Positions 54,377-63,277 of a stretch of DNA of 64,000 bases are shown here, in pieces. The notes below the pieces were generated by a model. The model was given only the letters and a program-made list of their open reading frames with translations, had not been told where the DNA came from and did not search any database. A program made the position numbers and the translations under genes. Every line of letters begins with the position of its first letter. Within the stretch, counting starts at the first letter, position 1. The stretch covers positions 62,538-126,537 of the forward strand of contig NZ_LPUX01000067.1 in assembly GCF_001651865.1 (NCBI RefSeq), read 5' to 3'. This DNA is from Sinorhizobium glycinis (GTDB lineage: Bacteria > Pseudomonadota > Alphaproteobacteria > Rhizobiales > Rhizobiaceae).

Positions 54377-55918
54377 GTGCGCCGGGAGACCGGCAAGGAG
54401 TAGATGGTGCAAGTCCATTACGATGAAGGAATAGCGAACCGCATCGGCCCCGAGTCATGCGCGTACGGCCGTGAGGCCGGTCGCGAAGCGTTGACAGGGG
54501 AACATGCAGGCCAGCCATTGAGCCGCGAAAACAGCGATTTTCCGGGTGCCGACGCCGTCCCATACGCGGAAGGCAATACGATCGGACGTGCTAACGCGAG
54601 CGTCCGATCGACCCGGCGTGGTCATAGAACCTGGCATGCATGGACGCTCCTTGCACGGGAACCGGGAGGCCTCGTGTTTGACCAGGATGACAGATCATCA
54701 CTGGCCCGCATCGGGAAGGCGAGGAGCCGTAGACAGGGGAGCGTATCGCGCCCAGCCGTCACGACGAAGGTACATTCCAAAGTCGGATGGACGACAGCGC
54801 CCGCTCGCAGTTGCTGCGCTTGAAGACAAAATAGTCCAAAGAGCAACGGTTGCGGTGCTGAATCAAATCTACGAGGAGGAATTCCTCGGGTTCAGCTATG
54901 GATTCCGACCTGAACGCAGCCAGCACGATGCGCTGGATGCGCTCCATGTCGGGATTGATAAGCGGAAAGTGAACTACATTCTGGATGCCGATATTCGATC
55001 GTTCTTTGATGAGGTAAGCCAAGAATGGCTTATTCGATTCATTGAGCACCGGATCGGTGACCCGCGCATCATCCGCCTGATCCGCAAATGGCTCAAGGCG
55101 GGCGTTCTGGAGGACGGGGTCGTTCGGACGAGTGAACGTGGAACTGGACAGGGGTCGGTAATCTCACCGCTTCTAGCCAACATCTACCTACACTATGTCT
55201 TCGATCTGTGGGCTGAACGCTGGCGACGGCGCGAAGCCAAAGGCGACATGATCATCGTACGCTATGCGGATGACATCGTGGTCGGTTTCGAGAAAGAAGC
55301 CGACGCCCGTCGCTTCTGGAACATGATGCGTGAGCGGCTACAGGAGTTTGCGTTGGAGCTCCACTCCGACAAGACCCGCTTGATCGAGTTTGGCCGCTTC
55401 GCGGCGAGAGACCGAAACAGGAGGGGTGTCGGCAAGCCGGAGACGTTCGATTTTCTCGGTTTCACCCATATCTGCGGGAGGGATCGGCAAGGCCGGTTCC
55501 AAATCCGTCGGAAGAGTCGGCGGGATCGTCGATGGGCGAAACTGCGGGAAATTAAGGACGAATTGCGAAAGCGCATGCTGCAAACCATCCCCCAACAGGG
55601 GCGGTGGCTGCGGCAGGTCATCACTGGCTACTTTGCCTATCATGCAGTGCCGACTAACCATCGGTCGCTGAATGCATTCCGTGACCACGTCATCAGGCTC
55701 TGGGGACGGACGCTTCGGCGCCGTAGCCAGAAGCATGCCCTGACCTGGGTACGGATGGGTGTACTGGCCGACCATTGGCTCCCTAAGCCGCGTACCGTTC
55801 ATCCTTGGCCAAGCATCCGCTTCGCCGTCAAACACCCAAGGTAGGAGCCGGATGCGGGAAATCCGCTCGTCCGGATCTGTGCGGGGGGCGTCTGGAAACG
55901 GACGTCCCTACCGCGAAT
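54377..55918 (+). mobile_element. group II intron within parB
   Basis: The 5' end is GTGCGCC (consensus GUGYG) at 54377. A domain V-like hairpin GAGCCGGATGCGGGAAATCC lies near 55846-55879, then a domain VI-like stem, ending AAT at 55918 (consensus AY). The length is 1542 bases, below the about 1.9 kb usual for RT-bearing introns. Removal joins TGG GG to C GAG in frame. Boundaries are predicted from consensus ends and the restored frame. Confidence 0.85.
54546..55844 (+). CDS. ltrA: group II intron reverse transcriptase/maturase, N-terminally shortened
   Basis: This 432-residue frame includes RT motifs: 'RYIPKSDGRQRPLAVAALEDKIVQRA', 'GFSYGFRPERSQHDALD', 'YILDADIRSFFDEV', 'GTGQGSVISPLLANIYLHY' and the catalytic 'VRYADDIVVGF'. 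The maturase/X region follows ('GRWLRQVITGYFAYHAVPTN'). No HNH endonuclease domain is seen. The region before 'YRAQPSRRRYIPK' lacks RT0 and part of RT1, indicating an internal deletion. Maturase function may be impaired; splicing could need another intron's protein. Confidence 0.85.
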   Translation: MPTPSHTRKAIRSDVLTRASDRPGVVIEPGMHGRSLHGNREASCLTRMTDHHWPASGRRGAVDRGAYRAQPSRRRYIPKSDGRQRPLAVAALEDKIVQRATVAVLNQIYEEEFLGFSYGFRPERSQHDALDALHVGIDKRKVNYILDADIRSFFDEVSQEWLIRFIEHRIGDPRIIRLIRKWLKAGVLEDGVVRTSERGTGQGSVISPLLANIYLHYVFDLWAERWRRREAKGDMIIVRYADDIVVGFEKEADARRFWNMMRERLQEFALELHSDKTRLIEFGRFAARDRNRRGVGKPETFDFLGFTHICGRDRQGRFQIRRKSRRDRRWAKLREIKDELRKRMLQTIPQQGRWLRQVITGYFAYHAVPTNHRSLNAFRDHVIRLWGRTLRRRSQKHALTWVRMGVLADHWLPKPRTVHPWPSIRFAVKHPR

Positions 55919-57014
55919 CGAGTGCTCCGCCACGGCGCCTGCCGGTTATCATGCGATGAAGCGCCACTATCCCGAGGCTCTTCCTCTTTCCGAGGAAGAT
56001 CAGGCGGCGCTCGATGCCGCACAGGCGGAATATGACGAGCTTGCCGAGTTGATCGAAAGCGGCATGGCCGACGACGAGGCAGAGGCGAAGCTGTCCGACG
56101 TCGAAAAGCGGATCGACACTCTCAATGCCCGATCGGAAGCCTATAGCACGGAGGCATTGGCACAGGCAGGAGCCTTCGTATTCCTCGACTATTACGGGCG
56201 GCTTGCCATCGAGCGCGGTTTTGTGAAGCCGGAGGCAGTCGGCGAGGACGAGGACAGCGAAGGCTTGCCGAGCGCCAGCAGCGCGGTAAAGCCCAAAGTA
56301 CCAACGATAAGCCATTCCGCTGCACTGATCGAGGACCTGACGGCTCACAAGACCGCCGCCTTGCGTATCGAACTGGCGAACAATCCTGACGTGGCGCTTG
56401 TCGCCGTCGTTCACGCGATGCTGCTCAGCGTGGCCTATCCGTACAATTCGGAGCAGAGCGCATTGCAGTTGTCGTTGACGCACGAACGCTTAGAGCCGTC
56501 GATGAAAAGCGCCGAAAGTTGCCGGGGCCTTTCCGCCTTCAATGACCTTGCGGAGAACTATGGCCATCACCTGCCGGGAAGCCCTGCCGATCTGTTCGAT
56601 TGGCTGTTGGAGCAGCCGCAAGACATGGTGCTGATGCTTCTCGCATTCGGCGCGGCGCACTCGGTCAATGCGGTGGAGAAGAAGTTTATGGACCGCAAGA
56701 GGGGCATCGAACAGGCGAACCAGCTTGGCCGAGCGCTCGAAGTGCACATGCCAGATTGGTTCGAGGCGACCGGCGACAGCTATTTCAAGCACGTCAACCG
56801 CACGACCATTGAGCTTTCGGTGGCCGAGGCGAGAGGCAGTGACGCGGAATTGTCGGTGAGAGCCGCCGCCAAGAAGTCCGAAGCGGTCACGATAGCAGAT
56901 CGCCTTGTTGCCGGAACCGGCTGGATACCCTCCCCGCTTCGTATAGCCCCCGCCGAGGCGGAACAGGAGCTTGGAGCCGAGAGCGACGAGCAGTTCCCTC
57001 AAGCGGCTGAGTGA
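55919..57014 (+). CDS. ParB/RepB-family protein, 3' exon
   Basis: This exon continues the protein from 'GECSATAPAGYHAMKRHYPEALPLSEEDQAALDAAQAEYDELAEL' to the stop at 57014, adding a long charged helical region and a C-terminal domain. Alone, a start at ATG 55956 is possible but lacks a good ribosome site. The acidic helical part ('MADDEAEAKLSDVEKRIDTLNARSEAYSTEALAQAGAFVFLDYYG') is typical of large plasmid ParB-like proteins. Confidence 0.8.
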
Positions 57015-57077
57015 CATCAGTCGCGGGCCGGTCACGTTCCTCCCGCGTGATCGGCCCTCCCGCTTTCACGGCCGCCG

Positions 57078-57114
57078 ATGACCGTGGGCCAGGATCGACC
57101 TGGCCCACGGTCAT
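57078..57114. terminator. perfect inverted repeat after parB
   Basis: Sixteen-base perfect arms ATGACCGTGGGCCAGG / CCTGGCCCACGGTCAT around ATCGA. It lies 64 bases after the parB stop and has no following T run, so it may be a terminator or a protein site. It is in the 575-base gap 57015-57589 together with the antisense RNA below. Confidence 0.6.
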
Positions 57115-57439
57115 GTTGAGGGGAGGCCCGATTCCCCCTCCCCTCAAACTCCCCTTCCCGCCCGGTTTTTCTTGCGTTTCAGGTATTGGTTTGCATCAAA
57201 TTGCTTCAGACATGGGGCTCAAAGCGGGCGTTCTTAAAATAAGTAAAAATGCGGCAAGATACTAAGACATAACGGCATTCTCGGCCTAACACACGCCTTA
57301 CAGGCGTTTGCGCGTAGCACGTTGTTGCACCGTTTTGGTTTATGAGGTTATTTTTTCAAATGGCGGAATCAGTCGTGATTCCGGCGCTCGCGCATTCTGA
57401 TCAAATTTCACGGAGATGACAGGCCCGACCAGAAAAGAA

Positions 57440-57492
57440 AAACCGCTCCCGAACAAGTCCGGAAGCGGGGTCTATGAGTCAATAAATTAGCC
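57440..57492 (-). ncRNA. putative counter-transcribed RNA (ctRNA) upstream of repC
   Basis: On the minus strand, stem CCGCTTCCG / CGGGAGCGG (57469-57461 and 57452-57444) is followed by TTTTTCTTTT, an intrinsic terminator facing away from repC. A -35-like TTGACA lies at 57527-57522. The -10 is weak. The expected RNA of about 50-55 bases fits the antisense RNA that controls repC in repABC plasmids. This is a prediction from motif, strand and position. Confidence 0.55.
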
Positions 57493-57589
57493 GAATCCTT
57501 TCTCGCAGACCCTCCCTTCCCTGTCAATTGCAAAAGCACCTTTTCGGTGAACGGCGAAGCTTTGCCTGGTCCCTAAGTGGAGACGAGGA

Positions 57590-58867
57590 ATGGGGAATAC
57601 CCAAATTCATCAGCGGCCAATCGGCCGCAGGATAACGCCGCAGCGTGCGCAATTCCGGCGTCTGGCAGAGTCTGCGGATATCGGAACCGTGACGCGTGCC
57701 CAATTGGCCGTGCTTGCTCAAAGCCTGACATGCACAGGGCTAATCAACGGGACCGAAAGCCACTTGTTGGTCGCGTTGATCAATACGGTTCCCGCTGAAT
57801 CATTCGACAGGTCCGGCCGTCCGATCGTATTCAAGTCCAACCAGCAACTGGCCTTCGAAATTGGCCGGTCGGTCGGTCGCGTCAGCCGCATGCTATCCAG
57901 CCTCTTCGACGCTGGCCTGATCACGATGCAGGACAGTGGCAACTACAAGCGCTATCCCATCCGCAATGGCGACGGCGAGATCACGGACGGTTGCGGAATC
58001 GACCTTCGCATCCTGATCGTGCGATATGCCGAGCTTGACGAGCTCGTGAGACAGGTTCGGGCTCAGAAGAAAGCCGCCGACGCGGCGCTACGGCGCTACC
58101 GCGGGGCGCTTCGCAATGCTCACTATGCCCTCTCGGCCGCCGCGCGTCTCTCGGAGGATTCTTTGAGCCGTATCGGCGCCCGGATCGAGCGGGTGAGCAA
58201 CATTGTCGGAATCGCCGGCAAGGCATCGAGTCGCGTGCTACGGCGGGCAACGGCTCTTCTGGAGTGGTTGATAGAGCGGATGATGCAGCTCCCGCGCCGA
58301 TCGACAGAAGCGCAAGAAACGCAAAATATGACATGCCCGTATGTCGAAAACGGCATGCACAAACAGATTACAACCCGTCATCCCTTTGACGAGAGTAATC
58401 AGGAACGGCGTTCGGCTAACGCCGAACAACTCAGTTCGCCTAAGGCTGGCTCCGCCAGCAAATGGGCTTTTGAAGAAAGCTTGAGGCGAGGCCGGAGCAA
58501 AATCAACCAGCCACGGCGCTTGCCGCAGGCAATGGTGGCCTTGCAAGACGTGATTAGGGCGGTACCAGCGCTGAAGACCTACGGGTTTGCCCCCAGCAGT
58601 TGGGCCGACCTGGCGCGGGCCGTGCCGCTGATGTGCCGGTTTGCCGGGATCTCCGAGGATGCCCGCGCCCGCGCGGTGGAGCAGATGGGCGAGCAGCAAG
58701 CCGCCGTCGCCGTCGCCGTGACACTTGAGAAATACGACCGGCAGGAAGTCAGCTCGCCGGGAGGATATTTGCGGGCTGTGACGGACCGCGCCGGCGCGGG
58801 CGAATTGCATCTCGCGCGCTCTGTCTTCGGGCTCGCCGCCCGAAATTCCATGGAGGTCAGACATTGA
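57590..58867 (+). CDS. repC: RepC-family replication initiator (orphan)
   Basis: This 425-residue protein has the RepC layout. The N-terminal winged-helix half has 'IVFKSNQQLAFEIGRSVGRVSRMLSSLFDAGLITMQDSGNYKRYPIRNGDGEITDGCGIDL'. A coiled middle follows, then a C-terminal domain ending 'EVSSPGGYLRAVTDRAGAGELHLARSVFGLA'. RepC starts replication at an origin inside its own gene. A repABC set begins separately at 63278, so this is a second initiator on the same molecule. GGAGACGAGG precedes ATG 57590. The stop overlaps the next gene. Confidence 0.9.
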   Translation: MGNTQIHQRPIGRRITPQRAQFRRLAESADIGTVTRAQLAVLAQSLTCTGLINGTESHLLVALINTVPAESFDRSGRPIVFKSNQQLAFEIGRSVGRVSRMLSSLFDAGLITMQDSGNYKRYPIRNGDGEITDGCGIDLRILIVRYAELDELVRQVRAQKKAADAALRRYRGALRNAHYALSAAARLSEDSLSRIGARIERVSNIVGIAGKASSRVLRRATALLEWLIERMMQLPRRSTEAQETQNMTCPYVENGMHKQITTRHPFDESNQERRSANAEQLSSPKAGSASKWAFEESLRRGRSKINQPRRLPQAMVALQDVIRAVPALKTYGFAPSSWADLARAVPLMCRFAGISEDARARAVEQMGEQQAAVAVAVTLEKYDRQEVSSPGGYLRAVTDRAGAGELHLARSVFGLAARNSMEVRH

Positions 58868-59376
58868 GACGTAACGCTTTACCGGCGCTTTTCGCCGCCC
58901 TTGTTATCGTTCACGGTTCGGCGGAGGCCGCGGACTATCCCGGCCGTGCCCGCGTGATCGATGGCGACACCATCAGCATCCGGAATCAGCGAATCAGGAT
59001 AGCGGCGATCGATGCTTGCGAGCGCGATCAGACCGGATTGAAAGACGGGAAGTTATGGCGCTGTGGCGTCGCAGCCCGCAGCTATCTTGGGAAAATGATC
59101 GATGGCCAGCACGTTCGCTGCGACATCATCGATCAGGATCAGTATCGCCGCCTGGTGGGCCAGTGCTTCATTGGAGACGTCGATATCGGCCTTGCGATGG
59201 TGAAGGCAGGACTGGCGGAGGCAATGCTACGGTATCTGCCGGCGACCCACTCGATCAGCGAGGTCGAGTACGGCCAGGCCGAGAACCGCGCCCGCGAAAA
59301 TGGCTTTGGCATGTGGTCAGCCGAGATCGAGAGCCCGCACGTCTATCGTCGTTCCAAACTTTCCGGGAACAAGTGA
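58864..59376 (+). CDS. thermonuclease (SNase-like) secreted nuclease
   Basis: This 170-residue precursor has a signal peptide ending 'SAEAADY' and the SNase core 'RARVIDGDTISIRNQRIRIAAIDACERDQ' plus 'YRRLVGQCFIGDVDIGLAMVKAGLAEAM' with the active-site Arg/Glu set. It starts with TTG inside the repC stop (TTGA). Such nucleases are common near plasmid replication and transfer genes. Role unknown. Confidence 0.85.
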   Translation: MRRNALPALFAALVIVHGSAEAADYPGRARVIDGDTISIRNQRIRIAAIDACERDQTGLKDGKLWRCGVAARSYLGKMIDGQHVRCDIIDQDQYRRLVGQCFIGDVDIGLAMVKAGLAEAMLRYLPATHSISEVEYGQAENRARENGFGMWSAEIESPHVYRRSKLSGNK

Positions 59377-59775
59377 CCCGCGAGATAGCCAATACGGAGC
59401 AGTGGCGCCGACGGCGCGCGAAGCAATTTGCTTCAGTGTCGTCGTCGGGATCACCGCAAAACCTGTTGATCAGGTCGCCTCATTGGATCATATTGCTGCA
59501 AATTGTGCGGTTGGTACGTCGCTGACAAACGGGGAAACGTTGCCAAAACGGTTCAAGCCACACTCCTCCAGGGCGGTTGCTTTTGACGCTCGTTCGCACG
59601 TCGACGCGGTTTACGCAAAGCGGAGGCCACAAAAATTTCCCCGCCTTCGGCTTCCTCGCGAAGCAAATTTTTGCGTCCTCTCGCCTCCTCCGCTCGCGCT
59701 CCGGCCTGCGGTGCGCACCGCTTTCCGCCGTGCCTTTGGAACGATCATCGCAACCACCAAAGAGGAGTGAAAGAC
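59377..59775 (+). other. leader region with an inverted repeat before DUF736
   Basis: No gene supported in 399 bases. An inverted repeat CAAAAATTT (59630-59638) / AAATTTTTG (59665-59673) spans a GC-rich 26-base loop and might be an operator. The region is GC-rich and resembles the leaders of parB and ardC in style. Confidence 0.45.
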
Positions 59776-60108
59776 ATGAACATCACCAACTACATCCAGT
59801 TCGACGGCGACAATCTCGACACCGCAAAGGGCGCCGGCCTCATCTCCACTATCGACCGCGACATGGACATCAAGGTCGTGCCGTTCGAGTCCGACAATGA
59901 AAAGGCCCCGACGCACCGCGTCTACGCCAAGTCACCGCGCGGCCATGACATCGAGGTCGGCGGCATCTGGAAGAAAGAGAACCAGGACGGCAAGCCGTAC
60001 TACACCCTGTCGATCCGCAAGCTTCGCTACAACGCCAATCTCGGCCGGTTCCCCGGCCAGGACGATGCCTCCCTGCAGGCGATCATCGAATGGGAACCCC
60101 GCGATTAA
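59776..60108 (+). CDS. DUF736 family protein
   Basis: This 110-residue protein shows the DUF736 pattern 'HRVYAKSPRGHDIEVGGIWKKENQDGKPYYTLSIRKLRYNANLGRFPGQDDASLQAIIEWEP'. It is found next to plasmid replication or transfer genes in Rhizobiaceae. Function unknown. ATG 59776 follows GAGGAG. Confidence 0.9.
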   Translation: MNITNYIQFDGDNLDTAKGAGLISTIDRDMDIKVVPFESDNEKAPTHRVYAKSPRGHDIEVGGIWKKENQDGKPYYTLSIRKLRYNANLGRFPGQDDASLQAIIEWEPRD

Positions 60109-60228
60109 TCCGCTCACGGCGCCCGGCCAGTCGCCGGGCGCTCACCTTCGAAAGGCCGGAAAATCCGGCAAATTGCTGGATTTTCAGCATTTTTCCTGCT
60201 AGGGTGGCCCGTAACTGGAGATTTGCCG

Positions 60229-60432
60229 ATGAACGTTCATTCCCGCCGTCCGGATCGTTCCCCGGAAGCTATCGAGAAGCGGCGCAAGGCCGCCGAGCAG
60301 GCGCGCGCTGCCAATATCCGGCAGGGCTACGTTCACGATCCTGCCCTCGAGGAGGCGACCGCGCGGTATGTCGCCGGCGACATCACCCGCGAGGAATACC
60401 GGCAGCTCATGATCGAGCCGCCTGTCAGATAA
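60229..60432 (+). CDS. VbhA-like antitoxin
   Basis: This 67-residue protein has a helical, basic start and ends 'EEATARYVAGDITREEYRQLMIE', the common VbhA ending. VbhA-type antitoxins inhibit a Fic toxin through an S/TxxxE(G/N) helix. Here the matching place appears as 'A-NIR-QG', with Ser and Glu replaced. It lies 69 bases before the Fic gene. The assignment rests on position and the C-terminal pattern. Confidence 0.65.
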   Translation: MNVHSRRPDRSPEAIEKRRKAAEQARAANIRQGYVHDPALEEATARYVAGDITREEYRQLMIEPPVR

Positions 60433-60501
60433 CCTCCCGATCAACCTTCAAGAGCAGAAGGCCGCCTGCTTAGAGCTGGCGGCTTTTTGTTGAGCTTCGC
60501 C

Positions 60502-61550
60502 ATGGCTGATGAGCGCCCCAAAGGTTCCTACACCTATCCGAACACGTCGGACGATCCAGACCGGACGAACGTTCTGAAAAACAGATGGGAATTGAAACCC
60601 ATTCCGAGTTGCGCGTGAAAGAGTATCGCGCGACCGCCGTGCGGATGCAGGAAATTGCTGAAGGAGACGGCCCGCAAGGCAATTTCGACAAAGCTCATCT
60701 GAAGGCGATCCACGGCTACATTTTTCAGGATGTGTACGAATGGGCCGGTCATACGCGCAACGAAAGTCCCGTCGTTGAGGGTCAGCGCGTAGAGCCGATC
60801 GGCGGCCTCTCTAAGGGCGGCACGTCCTTCCTGCCCGGCTCGCGCATAGAAATGGGTCTGGACGAGGCGCTGAAGCCGATCCGAGATCCGCAGGCCCTTC
60901 GCAATGCAACGCCTGAGGAGTTCGCTGAGCGCGCCGGGAAAGTCCTCTCAGAGTTGAACTATGTGCATCCATTCAGAGAGGGAAACGGACGTGCCCAGGA
61001 AGCGTTTATTTCCGAGCTGGGCCGCCACTACGGCCACGAAATCGACTTCTCTGTAATCACCAAGCCGCGCATGATCGAGGCGTCGATCGAGACCACAAAC
61101 GACCCGTCCAGTCCCGCGATGAAGCATGCGATTGAGGACGCGATGAACCCGGGGCGCCGGGAGGCTCTCCGATCCGCATTCGAAGACTTGCGGGAGGTCG
61201 GCGAAGAGCCCCTGCAACACCATGTCCGCACCGCCCGCGCCGGCGAGGAGATCACAGGAACGGTTCTCGGCCACGACAATCGCGTTGCCAGCCTTGTGAC
61301 CGGCCAAGGGATTGTCGTCGCCGATCGCACGGATCTGCCGGAGAGGTTGCCGGACGACGAGGAAATTACCTTCACTGCCCGGTCGGACTTTTCCCGAGTG
61401 AGGCGCGAGCAGTCGGCCCAGCAGGCGCAATCGCAGCCGGCGCCAGCGCGGCAGCCACAGCAGGACCATAACCCGGAGTTGAAGGCGATCGAGGCGCAAA
61501 TGGCGGCACAGCGCAGTCGGGAGCGTGATGACGACGATCGCGAACGGTAA
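60502..61550 (+). pseudogene. Fic domain protein (VbhT/BepA-like), N-terminal frameshift
   Basis: The start 'MADERPKGSYTYPNTSDDPD' runs from ATG 60502. The frame must change near 60583 to continue 'MGIETHSELRVKEYRATAVRM'. The Fic core follows: 'GYIFQDVYEWAGHTRNE', 'ELNYVHPFREGNGRAQ' with the catalytic HPFREGNGR, and a long C-terminal part with a repetitive Gln/Ala region. Span is 349 codons plus two bases, so one missing base. Fic enzymes transfer AMP to proteins. A start at ATG 60585 would drop the first part of the fold. Confidence 0.75.
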
Positions 61551-61771
61551 CCTGCCCCCCGGCTCTTTAAGCTGAAAGAGCTATCCGTGAGCAGGAGGCG
61601 CCGATGTTCTGCGCCCTCTCCTTCCGTTGGGTGATTTGACGGACAAGCTACGATAGCCCCTCCCCCACGCAACTGCTGGCGCGGTCCTCCACTCTGTTGC
61701 GGCCCTTCGGGTGCATGGGCTCGCTTCTGCTATCTCCGTTTTTTGCCGTCAACCAACGGAAGGAGACGGCA

Positions 61772-62653
61772 ATGCAGAGCATCAAGGACACCTACCAGCG
61801 CATCACCGATACCATCATCGATCAGCTTGAAGCCGGCACAAAGCCGTGGATCCGGCCCTGGCGCGGAAACAGCCGCGGCTCCCTCGTTCCGCGCCGCGCC
61901 ACAGGCGAAGCCTATCGCGGGATCAACGTCCTGATGCTGTGGCTCGCAAGCGAGCTCGCCGGCTACGAGGAAACCACCTGGATGACCTACCGCCAAGCTC
62001 AAGATCTCGGCGGCCAGGTCCGAAAGGGCGAGAAAGGTTCCCTCGTCGTCAAGTACGGCACCTTCACCCCCAAGGAGCGCGAGGATGACGACGAACGCGC
62101 AATTCCCTATCTCAAGGGCTACACGGTCTTCAACGTCGAGCAGATCGAGAACCTTCCAGACCGGTTCTATCGACCGGCCGAGGATCTGCCGGCGACGCCA
62201 GTTCCGCATCTTGAGACCGTCGAAACCTTCGTCCGCAACACCGGCGCGGCGATCACCTACGGCGGAACAACCGCCTGCTATCGTCCCGCCCCCGACGACA
62301 TCCTCATGCCCGATCGGGCACGCTTCGTCGACGAGGTTCACCTCTACTCGACCTTGCTTCACGAAATGTCGCATTGGTCAGGCGCAAAGCATCGCCTCGA
62401 CCGTGACTTGAGCGGCCGATTCGGCAGTGAAAGCTACGCCATCGAGGAGCTAGTTGCCGAGCTCTCAGCGTCATTCCTCTGCGCCGATCTTGGAGTGGCC
62501 CACGATCCTCGCGACAATACCGCAACCTACCTGGAAAGCTGGCTCAAGGCGTTGAAGAACGACAAGCGGGCGATCATCACGGCGGCCGCCAAAGCCCAGG
62601 CAGCGGCCGACTACCTTCACGGATTTCAAACGACTGGCATTCCGCCAGTCTGA
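61772..62653 (+). CDS. ardC: ArdC-like antirestriction/ssDNA-binding zincin
   Basis: This 293-residue protein has an N-terminal ssDNA-binding ArdC domain ('RITDTIIDQLEAGTKPWIRPW', 'YRGINVLMLWLA', 'TWMTYRQAQDLGGQVRKGEKG') and a C-terminal zincin domain with 'LLHEMSHWSGAKHRLDR' (HExxH). ArdC protects incoming plasmid DNA during conjugation. ATG 61772 follows AAGGAG. Typical of rhizobial plasmids. Confidence 0.92.
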   Translation: MQSIKDTYQRITDTIIDQLEAGTKPWIRPWRGNSRGSLVPRRATGEAYRGINVLMLWLASELAGYEETTWMTYRQAQDLGGQVRKGEKGSLVVKYGTFTPKEREDDDERAIPYLKGYTVFNVEQIENLPDRFYRPAEDLPATPVPHLETVETFVRNTGAAITYGGTTACYRPAPDDILMPDRARFVDEVHLYSTLLHEMSHWSGAKHRLDRDLSGRFGSESYAIEELVAELSASFLCADLGVAHDPRDNTATYLESWLKALKNDKRAIITAAAKAQAAADYLHGFQTTGIPPV

Positions 62654-62665
62654 TCCAGTGCAAAA

Positions 62666-62681
62666 GTTCCCCGCGGGGAAC
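62666..62681. promoter_or_regulatory. parS site 1
   Basis: GTTCCCCGCGGGGAAC, a perfect 16-base palindrome that fits the repABC parS consensus GTTNNCNGCNGNNAAC. Confidence 0.88.
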
Positions 62682-62946
62682 CGCGTCGCGAACCCTGTCG
62701 CGGCCGGCTGCTTGTTCGTCGACCCAGACGAGCATGTCACTATTTGCGTAGGATGCAGAATCTGGGGCAGGGGGCGCTCGTTTGCCAGGAGCGAGATCCT
62801 TGCGGGGGAACCATGCCCAAGCTGCCGCTGCGCAGAGCAAATTGCGCCTTCCTGTGCGCAGCTTTCGCCGCTCATCATTATCTGAGCTATCTTCGTGGAG
62901 TTCGAACGACTGACGTGGCGCCAGCCTGATCTCGTCTCATGTCCAG

Positions 62947-62962
62947 GTTCCCCGCGGGGAAC
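62947..62962. promoter_or_regulatory. parS site 2
   Basis: Same 16-base palindrome as site 1, 281 bases downstream of it. Confidence 0.88.
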
Positions 62963-63067
62963 TTGGTCGCAAACTTCGCCGTGGCTGCTGCGGTTCGCCG
63001 GCACGACGCGGGAATATCCGATGTTTGGTTTAGGGTCTGCGTGCCGATTTCCCCTCTGGTGCCGGAA

Positions 63068-63083
63068 GTTCCCCGCGGGGAAC
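63068..63083. promoter_or_regulatory. parS site 3
   Basis: Same palindrome, 121 bases after site 2 and 195 bases before the repA ATG. Between ardC and repA (62654-63277) no gene is seen besides these sites. Confidence 0.88.
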
Positions 63084-63225
63084 TATGCACAAGCACCGCC
63101 ATTCACATCTGATCTGAATTCACGCGCCATAATTGAAGTGCCTGGCCGAATCGGAGTACCGGTTAGTTGCGGAGAAAACTCGAAATTGCGGGTTTTTGAG
63201 TAGTTACGTGGTTGTTAGCAGACCG

Positions 63226-63245
63226 TTAACCACATTAGCGGTTAA
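63226..63245. promoter_or_regulatory. putative repA operator
   Basis: Inverted repeat TTAACC...GGTTAA (8-base spacer) 33 bases before the repA ATG, in a TTAACC-rich stretch. RepA represses its own operon at such sites; prediction only. Confidence 0.45.
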
Positions 63246-63277
63246 GTGGCGAGAGTAACCACCAAGGATTCGTTTTG

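Noticed and set aside
59300..59770. 156-codon plus-strand frame after the nuclease gene
   Set aside because: Crosses the inverted repeat and leader region; composition is unlike real genes here.
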